Assembly: GCF_023015805.1 (NCBI RefSeq)
Contig: NZ_JALKBA010000009.1
Coordinates: 62,001-126,000 of the forward strand
Length of the DNA stretch: 64,000 nt
Reading direction: 5' to 3'
Source: Cellulophaga sp. F20128
Lineage (GTDB): Bacteria; Bacteroidota; Bacteroidia; Flavobacteriales; Flavobacteriaceae
The notes under the pieces are model-generated. The model did not search any database. It saw only the letters and a program-made list of their open reading frames with translations, and was not told where the DNA came from. Positions 9,625-18,300 of the stretch are shown here, in pieces. The stretch's first letter is position 1; each line of letters starts with the position of its first letter. Made by a program: the position numbers and the translations under genes.

Positions 9625-10641
9625 ATGAGTCAAAAAGTCACCATATATGATCTTGCAAAACAGTTAAAGGTTTCGCCAGGAACTGTTAGCAGGAGTTTAA
9701 ACGATCATGCTTCTATCAGCAAAAAAACCAAGGATAAGGTATTAGCGTTGGCTAATGAGATGGGCTATAGAACCAATAAATTTGCAGCCAATCTTCGAAA
9801 TCAAAAATCGAACACCTTAGGTGTAATCGTTCCAAAATTAAATTCCTACTTTATGTCTACCGTTTTAGCAGGGATTGAAAGTGCGGCTAGTAGTGAAGGG
9901 TACAATTTAATTATAAGTCAATCTTTAGAATCAGAAGCAAAAGAAATATCAAACACAAAAGCATTATTGGATAGTGGTGTAGATGCCCTATTGGTTTCTT
10001 TAGCCTACGAAACAACCAATTATGACCACTTTAATATGTTCACGAACAGAAAAATTCCTTTGTTATTTTTTGATCGTGTCCTAGACTTAAATAATTGCAC
10101 TACAATTTTAATTAACAATGAAGCTGCTGGTTTTGATGCCACCGAACATTTAATTAAACAAGACTGTAAAAACATTCTGCATATTAGTGGTAGCTTTACG
10201 AGAACCGTATATAGAGATCGTTATTTGGGTTTTAAAAAAGCCTTAGAGAAATACAACTTGCCCTTCTCTCAGGAACAACTTTTAGAAACAGATTTGGACC
10301 CAACTAAAATTGAAGACGTTATTCAGCATATCCTAAAATCACCAAATAAGATTGATGGTATATTTGTTGCTAATGATACTATGGCGGTAAAGTGCGTTAA
10401 AGAATTACAAAAATTGAATTATAAAATACCGGAAGACATTAAAGTTATTGGTTTTAATAATAATCCAATCTCAGAAATAATAAATCCAAGCTTATCTACT
10501 ATTAACTACCCTGGTTATGAAATGGGTATCTTGGCGGGACAGAGCATTATTAATCATTTAAATGGCAACATAAATTTACAATCTGCCAATTCAATTATAT
10601 TAAAACACAAATTAATCATTAGAGAATCTACTCTTAAATAA
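9625..10641 (+). CDS. LacI-family transcriptional regulator
   Basis: A 338-residue DNA-binding regulator. The N-terminal LacI helix-turn-helix is VTIYDLAKQLKVSPGTVSRS (4-23), with the hinge helix up to about residue 60 (NKFAANLR). A periplasmic-binding-protein-like effector domain follows: LGVIVPKLNSYFMSTVLAGI, a second half from about 165, and DGIFVANDTMAVKCVKEL at about 246-263. It is divergent from susC, with a 380-base intergenic region that carries operator-like palindromes for both directions. LacI-type regulators in Bacteroidota glycan loci usually sense a sugar and repress uptake genes; the effector here is unknown. Only nine bases separate it from the thuA-like gene, so the two are probably co-transcribed. 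Confidence 0.95.
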   Translation: MSQKVTIYDLAKQLKVSPGTVSRSLNDHASISKKTKDKVLALANEMGYRTNKFAANLRNQKSNTLGVIVPKLNSYFMSTVLAGIESAASSEGYNLIISQSLESEAKEISNTKALLDSGVDALLVSLAYETTNYDHFNMFTNRKIPLLFFDRVLDLNNCTTILINNEAAGFDATEHLIKQDCKNILHISGSFTRTVYRDRYLGFKKALEKYNLPFSQEQLLETDLDPTKIEDVIQHILKSPNKIDGIFVANDTMAVKCVKELQKLNYKIPEDIKVIGFNNNPISEIINPSLSTINYPGYEMGILAGQSIINHLNGNINLQSANSIILKHKLIIRESTLK

Positions 10642-10650
10642 AAACACATT

Positions 10651-11568
10651 ATGAAAACAACATGGATCACCTTTCTTTTATCTTTAATTTATGTCACTGT
10701 ATCTGCACAAAGCCTGAAACCTTTTGAAGCCACTGAAGACTGGATTTCAAAAATTGAAGAAATTGCCCCTGCTAAAATGGACTTCAATGGAAAAAAACAG
10801 AAAAATATATTAATTTTTTCCTTGCACACAGGTTTTAATCACTGGGTAATACCACATACCGAGGCTGTAATTAAGGTCATTGCTGAAAAATCTGGAGCCT
10901 ATACAGTTACCACATCCAAGGACATCGCAATTTTCAATAAAAAGAATTTAAAAAAATATGATGCCATTGTCTTAAATAACAATTGCTCTATAGGCGACCA
11001 TCGCAATTTATTTTTAGACAAACTAAAAGAAGACAAAAGTCTCAGTGAAGCTGAAGTTAAATTAAAGGCGGAAGAACTGGAAGAAAATTTGTTACAATAC
11101 GTGGCTCAAGGTGGCGGATTAATGCTTATGCACGGCGCCATTGTGATGCAAAACAAATCTGCTGAATTTAGTAAAATGGTAGGTGGTAGTTTTGATTACC
11201 ACCCGAAGCAACAAGAAATAAATGTGAAATTGGTCGATGCCAATCATCCTATGGTTAAGGGCTTTAAGGGCCAAGGATTTTCTCATATAGATGAGCCTTA
11301 TTTTTTTAATAACGCCTATTTTGACTACAACTTTAAACCCCTGCTTTATATCGATACTACGGAGTTAGAGGGGTTAAAGAAGGAAGTAAAAGATACCATT
11401 AAATATATTTCTTGGATAAAAACATATGGTAAGGGAAGAGTTTTTTATTCTTCACCATCACATAATGCACAAAGCTTTGAGAACCCTGAGTTACTGACTT
11501 ATTTTTTAAATGGAATTCATTATACCACTGGCAATTTAAATTGTGATGACAGCCCAATGAACCACTAA
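10651..11568 (+). CDS. ThuA-like (trehalose-utilisation) domain protein, secreted
   Basis: A 305-residue protein with a Sec signal peptide (1-19, ending VSAQ), so it is periplasmic. The ThuA fold (class I glutamine-amidotransferase-like) shows in NILIFSLHTGFNHWVIPHTE (about 51-70), YDAIVLNN, the glycine-rich turn with histidine GGGLMLMHGAIV (about 153-164), and the terminal YGKGRVFYSSPSHNAQS. In rhizobia ThuA works with ThuB, a Gfo/Idh/MocA dehydrogenase, in the 3-keto-disaccharide route. Here the matching Gfo/Idh/MocA gene is at the other end of the same locus, which supports a related sugar-oxidation step (inference). It ends 10 bases from the convergent hemolysin-III-like gene. Confidence 0.85.
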   Translation: MKTTWITFLLSLIYVTVSAQSLKPFEATEDWISKIEEIAPAKMDFNGKKQKNILIFSLHTGFNHWVIPHTEAVIKVIAEKSGAYTVTTSKDIAIFNKKNLKKYDAIVLNNNCSIGDHRNLFLDKLKEDKSLSEAEVKLKAEELEENLLQYVAQGGGLMLMHGAIVMQNKSAEFSKMVGGSFDYHPKQQEINVKLVDANHPMVKGFKGQGFSHIDEPYFFNNAYFDYNFKPLLYIDTTELEGLKKEVKDTIKYISWIKTYGKGRVFYSSPSHNAQSFENPELLTYFLNGIHYTTGNLNCDDSPMNH

Positions 11569-11578
11569 AAATCATCTT

Positions 11579-12193
11579 TTAAATTAAGCTTAAAACAAAA
11601 AAGAAGTGGGCTAAACTGCCTCCCAAAACAAAAAGATGCCATATAAAATGATTGTATGGTATTTTTTTTATGGCGTAAAACAAAATTCCAACAGTATAAA
11701 GTAAACCTCCTAACAATACCAACAGCAAACCTGTTTCACTTACATTAAGTATCAAATTCTGATAATCGAATACAATAAGCCAACCCATTGCCAAATACAG
11801 TAGTAATGAAAGTGTTTCAAATTTGCCTGTAAAAAATAATTTTAAAACAACACCCACAAGTGCAATGCCCCAGACCACCCAAAAAATAAACCATCCATTC
11901 CCATTTTCTAATGTAATTAAGGCAACTGGGGTATAGGTACCCGCAATTAAAACATAGATACTACTGTGATCTAAAATTCTATATTTCTCTTTTAACCTTA
12001 GGTTAATTGTTGCGTGATAGAGGGTAGATGCGGTATATAACAAAATAATTGAACCGCCATAAACCACTAAACTAAACACGGAAAATGGCGTTTTATACGT
12101 ATTAAACACCAAGAGAACAATTAGCCCTATTATTCCTAAAATCACTCCAAACCCATGAGAAATGGTGTTTAATTTTTCTTCATTCATATGCAC
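11579..12193 (-). CDS. Hemolysin-III/PAQR-family membrane protein
   Basis: A 204-residue integral membrane protein with about seven hydrophobic segments. Family signatures are the N-terminal EKLNTISHGFG, the metal-ligand region YTASTLYHATIN ... RILDHSSIYVLIAGTYTPV, and the C-terminal NHFIWHLFVLGGSLAHFFFV. These supply the conserved His and Asp residues of PAQR proteins, thought to bind zinc and to act in lipid hydrolysis. Despite the historic name, members are not shown to be cytolysins in general. It stands alone, convergent with the ThuA-like gene and downstream of the terminator of the giant surface-protein gene. The start ATG is preceded by another in-frame Met codon pair (MHMNEE), so the exact start is uncertain by two codons. 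Confidence 0.85.
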   Translation of the reverse strand: MHMNEEKLNTISHGFGVILGIIGLIVLLVFNTYKTPFSVFSLVVYGGSIILLYTASTLYHATINLRLKEKYRILDHSSIYVLIAGTYTPVALITLENGNGWFIFWVVWGIALVGVVLKLFFTGKFETLSLLLYLAMGWLIVFDYQNLILNVSETGLLLVLLGGLLYTVGILFYAIKKIPYNHFIWHLFVLGGSLAHFFFVLSLI

Positions 12194-12256
12194 AAAATAG
12201 GTTAAATATTTTTTGCTAAATTAAACCATTCATTCCAAATGATCCTTGATCCTATG

Positions 12257-12293
12257 CACTAAAAATGACGCTACAAGAGCGCCATTTTTAGTG
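12257..12293 (-). terminator. Terminator hairpin of the giant surface-protein gene
   Basis: Arms 12257-12272 and 12278-12293 form a 16-pair stem with one mismatch and a 5-base loop. The stem contains an A5/T5 block and a GC-rich top (CGCT/AGCG). It lies 19 bases past the stop codon of the minus-strand 2821-residue gene. No long T-run follows, so termination efficiency is uncertain. Confidence 0.6.
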
Positions 12294-12311
12294 TGTATAT
12301 ATTATTAAATA

Positions 12312-15300
12312 TTACCTATACAGCGTAAAATGGCCTACATAGCGTTGTTTCTCTTTATCATTGGTATTTACCACATACCAGTAATCTCCTGTTGGCACTT
12401 CTTTCCCTTCATAAGTTCCATCCCAGGCAGACACCTGATCTAATCGTGCAACAACTCTACCATACCTATCATAAATGATGACCTCAATATTTGGAAAGTA
12501 TTTACTATTTTCCGGTGCCCATTTATCATGTAAATTATCTCCATTTGGGGTAAAATAATTAGGTATAAATGGCTTTTCAGTAAAGTTAAATTCTAGTACA
12601 ACCTCTGCCACGCAACCCCTTTGATCTTGCACTCGAATAACTAATGATTTGTCTTCGTTTAAGGTATATACATTAGTACTACCTGTTGAAATTTCTTGAA
12701 AGAAAAATTCATAATCTCCAAATCCGCCTTCTGCAGTGGCAGTAACTTCATCAGGGCCTGTCTTTATCGCGGTAAGTGACAAGGGCGTATAGGCATCAAT
12801 AGAAAAATCTACGGATGTTGAACAACCATTGCTATGGTAAATATATACCGTATGCTGCGTATCTGGCTCTAAATCTCCAAATACATTTTGCGTATTAGCC
12901 AAACTCATATCATCTACATCTAATGAAAACATTAAATCCGAGATCACACTGTTATCCGTCATATCTATAGTTACCGTACTGTATGGAAAAATACCGGTAC
13001 AACCGTATTCAATGATTGGAGTAGAGGATAAATCTACCCCGTAGTCTATGTTTATAATTACATTAGTTTCACACAAATTGGCATCCCTAATAAAAACAAC
13101 ATAAGTTCCGCCACCAGCTAAATTATCGAAGAACAAGGCGTCATTTCTAATAAAATCTGCTGGATCTGATGAATTTAAACTCGTTTCATAATAGGTGTCA
13201 CCTGTAATGCCATCTATAAAGGGCGTTCCTCCCTGAATGGTCAATGTTGCTGTTCCGTCGGAAGCATTTATACACAATTCTGGGGTTGTATCAACATTAG
13301 AGACCACTATTTGTTCAGGTTCCTCTACAACAACTTCTCTTAGGATACTACAACCTACCTCATCTTGCACAATGATTTCATAAGTTCCGGGAGGTAAATC
13401 TGAAAAGGTAATAGCATTTGGATTCGCTGCATCGCCAACAAAAAACTCGCTTAAAGTTTCGGAAATAGAAAACTTAATCTGACCTGTTCCGCCTCGAGCC
13501 TCTATAAATATTTCTCCATCGTAATCTCCCACACAACTCACAGGATTCACCTCTAAATTCACTAATTCTAGTGGATCTTTTGGCACAATATTGATGATAT
13601 CTGAAATTGCAGTACAACCACCACTTTGGGCATAGATGTAATAAGTGCCTGGACCTAGGTCTCTAAAAATCCCCGATGCTTGTGAACCGCTAACAATATC
13701 ACTGGCAATTGGCGCTCTAGGCACACCTGCGTTTATACTACTATCTAGATCATTATTTACCAAGGTATAGGTATAATTACCAATACCGCCATAGGCTTCA
13801 GACCTAATAATACCTGTTTGCTCGCCTTCACACTTTATATTGGCATCTACCAAATCTAAGCCAATCACAAGCGGCAAAGCTTTATCCAATCCTATTTCAT
13901 TGGACTTTTGTTCTGGACATCCATTTCCGTTTTGAACATCATATTGAAACGGTCCTGGATCTAAATCGATATTTGGAATAGTAATAACAACCGATATTAC
14001 ATCTGTTCCTCCAAAACTTACAAATGCGTCTGTTGTACCCGATCTTCTATAGAAATACTCCATTCCAGCAATGGGGTTAGACACACTTAATTCCATAGCT
14101 CCCATTTCTCCACAACCAGGAGGCGTAAGCTCTACCAATTCTGGCTCTACAGGTGCAGGGTCTACTAAATATATCTGTGTTGTAGTAAAGCTACAGCTCC
14201 ACCCGTCAAACACCGTAATTGTGTAATATCCTGAACGTAAGTTGGGAAACACAGGTGATTCTTGCAACCCACTTGTATTGGTTACAGCTCCTGAACTATC
14301 CAATCTATTTAATTGAAATAAGTACTCTTCCCCATCACCATCTAAATCTTCTCCCCCAAGGATATTAAAAGCTTCTATAACGCCATCGTTAGCACCTGGA
14401 CAAAGTAAGGGTTGCACAATTTGTATCTCAGAAGCAATAGCATCTGGCAGACTTAATTGCAAGGTTTCCGAAACAATACAACCACCGGCATCTCGAATAC
14501 TAAGCCTATAATTACCATGTGACAAATCACTAAACACATTAGCAGCTGAATAAGACGTTACTATTGTAAAGGTACCAACCGTAGCCGTTTCTTGTTCTAA
14601 TTGATATTCGTAGGTACCCCAACCACCGTCGCCAGTACCCGTAATTTCACCCAATCCTGGAACAGCACATGTAACATAAGCTGTTTGTTCTGGAACCAAA
14701 GTCAGTGCCCTATCTGGAGATCTCACTGGAGCTATATTACTCGCAGTATCACAAAATGGTGTACTTAATGCTTCTACCCTTACCATTAAGTTTCCTGCGG
14801 GCAAACCAACAATTACCTCTGGTGTACTTAATGGATTTGTCGTATCAAAAGAACCAGTTACTCCTGTTGAAATTTCGGTTCCTGTATTATCAATCAAATA
14901 AACTTCATAATTATAGAGCCCTGTATAATTTGTAACTTCAAGGCTTATTTCACCGTCATTCGTATTAAAACAAGAAACTGGCTTCACTTCATTGATAACC
15001 GCTTCTATTGTATTATACTCAGGTACAGTATACACAGGTGTTACAAACAAACAGCCTCCGTTATCGATATCTCTCACAGCAAATATATAGTCACCAGGCA
15101 CTGTAATATCCCAAACAACACGGTCACTTCCATTGGTTAATTTCTCGGGTTGAGAACCTAGCGGTAAAACCTCAACTCCATAATTACCTGGACCTTGATT
15201 GATTATTATTTCTAACTGTCCTGCTGCTGCTCCACCTCCGGAAGAATCACAGCTAATTGGAGCCAGTAAATTATACGCAAAGGTTAAATCAGTCGATGTT

Positions 15301-18300
15301 AGTATGGTAATCGTTTCCGTAACTTCGCATCCTTTATCATCTCTAACAATGACAGCTATGGTTTGATCGGTTCCGTTGTCTATAATTTCAAAAGTATTGG
15401 CCGATTGAAAGCTAGTTCCATCATAAAATGGGGTACCATCATTTAAACTATAACTATAGGAACCGTTAGCTGTTGCTGTTCCTGTTCCATCTCCATTATC
15501 ATCTGTATATACTGTAATGGTTGTGGTACTGAAAGAATTTGCTGATGGATTACACGAAAATGCTGGAGCTATTGGGGTGACCTGAAGCACCGTAGGCTCC
15601 TCTACTAGAATATCTGCCGATCTCACCGAACAACCTCTATTAGAGACAACTTCTACCTGATACGTTCCTGGAACCAAATTTTGGAAGGTTGCATCTTCAA
15701 TGGATTGTATTTGTGTATTTGAAGCATCGTATATATTATAAGTAAATGGCGCATCTGTTGCTGATGCTGGGACTAACTCTACCGTAATACTACCATCTGC
15801 CGCTCCGTTACAAGATATATCAGCTACAATTGTATTGTCTATAATTGGCGTAGAAACCGTTATGATTTCTACAGTGGTCACATCTGAACACAATGTAGGA
15901 GTATTTGAATCTAAATCTGTTACGGTAATCGTATAATTTCCTGGCGCCATTCCCGTAAAAATATGAGGATCGGTATCACTGCTGTTTTGAGTAGTTGTGG
16001 TTGATCCGTCATCTAAAACATATTCAAAATTACCACTACCACCTGTGGTAGCTACGGTAATTACACCGTCTGCGTTATTACAAGATGGCTCTGAAGAAGC
16101 ACTTGCACTTATAGAAAAGAAATCGAACACTTCCACATCTAACGTACTGGTACACCCATTACCATTACGTACGGTAATAGTATACGTTCCGGGATTAGCT
16201 ACTGTAAAAATTGGATTGTCTTGAAAACCATTTCCGATATCATACTGAAAGGTAGTTTCAGGGCCACTAGAAGGAACTGTTAGTGGATCTGTTACCTCAA
16301 TCGTATAATTAGCAACCGCAAAACATTGATTGGTAACATCTACAGTTGGAGCCGACATCACCGGATCAACATCAATGGTTATATCTTCCAAAATAGAAGT
16401 ACAACCGTTGCTATCCTCTACATAAATATCATAAGTGCCAGGAGCCAGATCATATACATTGGCAGCTGTTAGCGTACTAGGTACAGGATCGTTTGCAGGA
16501 ACTACGGCAAATGTATAGGATGGTGTTCCACCTTGCCCTCGCAACACCAATTGACCGGTTGGAATATTACAATTTGCATTGGTATTACTATCTATCGCAA
16601 TAGATGGTAAATTTTGAGAAATAGAAACCAAGGCACTAGCGTTACACACATTGGTAACCGGACTTGTATCTTCTTGCACAATAATTTGATAATTACCAAT
16701 TGGTAAGCTACCAAAAGAACCAGTGTATGGAAAATTAACAGCATTTAAGGTCGTGGGACCAGCAATAATTAGTCCGCTGTCTGTATCCATTAACTGAACA
16801 ATAACATCTGTACCATCTGGCAAGCCATCCAATTCATAGGTGATTCCAGCATTATCTGGCACCGCACATGAGGCGGCAGTAGCAGATGCTGTAACTGTTA
16901 AAGAAGTAGGGCTCAAAATAGGAGCTATTTCTTCTACATAGGTACACCCTAATGCGTCTATTACCTGAACATAATAGGTAACTCCGTATTCAACCACCCC
17001 AATAAAATTATGAGTATCGGCATCTACGTTTGGATCATTTGCCGGACTTGTCAGCGTTTCTCCCACCAAACCAATAAGGTACGGAGGAGTTCCCCCTACA
17101 ATATCTACTATATAGGCAAAATCTGTTGTACAGTCGGGCACCCCTGTTGGTATCGGAACTAAATCCAAACTGTTTTGTCGTAAGTTAATTACATCTCTAT
17201 CTTCACATCCTGCGGCATCATTGGTAACTACAATATAATCTCCTTCAGCAAGTCCTAGAAAATCATAGGTAGTACTTGCTGTTGATCCCGATGTCGTTAT
17301 TAAATTTCCTGCAGTATCTAAAAGTGTATAAGTAAATGGTGCAATTCCGTCTGTAATCCCAGTAATATTTATCGCTCCATTAGCAGGTAAAATACCACAC
17401 ACAGGTGGTGTAAAACCTACCGCTGCATCTACACCAGGAGCTGCTGCACCAATTGTAAAATTAACAGGAACATGACATCCCCTGCTATCCCTTACATAAT
17501 AAGTATAATTCCCTGTTGCCAAGTTTACAAAAACCGATTGATCACCATAGGAACCAATACTATTATCTACACTATATTGATAGGGAGGTATACCCACTGA
17601 GGTATCTGGCACTAACTGTACCATACCTGTATTGGCATCCCCACATCTAGGATCTGTAACCGTGGCTGAGGCCACTATTACCTCTGTTGGCAGAATCGTT
17701 ACCACATTGGTTAGCACAGGGCAATTTTCATTATCTATGATTCTAAATTGATACGTACCATCTAATAAAGTCGTATACACAAAGGAATTACCTCCAAACG
17801 CTACTGTTGGCTCATATGCACCGCTATTATAACTTACTTCATAGGTTTGGTACGGTGTGTTCCCATTTGATAAATTGACCCTAATTTCCGCAGCCCCATC
17901 TACAGGGTTTAAACTACATGTCAATTCTTTTTGAATAGTTACTGTTGAAGTTGTCTGAGGTTGAATATTTCTACTTACTGTATCTATACACCCATTTCCA
18001 TCTCTTACTTGAATGATATAACTGCCTGGTACTAAACCTGAGAATAATTCCGTTGCACCACCAGCTACCCAAGCCCCGCTATTTATCCGATACTCATAAT
18101 TACTATCTCCGCCAGAAGCAGTTACACTTATTGAAGCAGCATCCATATTGTCAAAACAATAATCGGAAGCACTATCATCAATGACCAATGAAGGTGAACT
18201 TGTGGGCGACAAGGTAAAACTATAGGTTTCTGTACAACCCTCTCCATCTTCAACCGTTAACACATAATTACCGGGATAATTTAATCCAGTAAAATTAGGG

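Noticed and set aside
11579-12193. Hemolysin function for the PAQR-family gene
   Set aside because: The family name is historical; the sequence only supports a seven-helix PAQR-type membrane protein.
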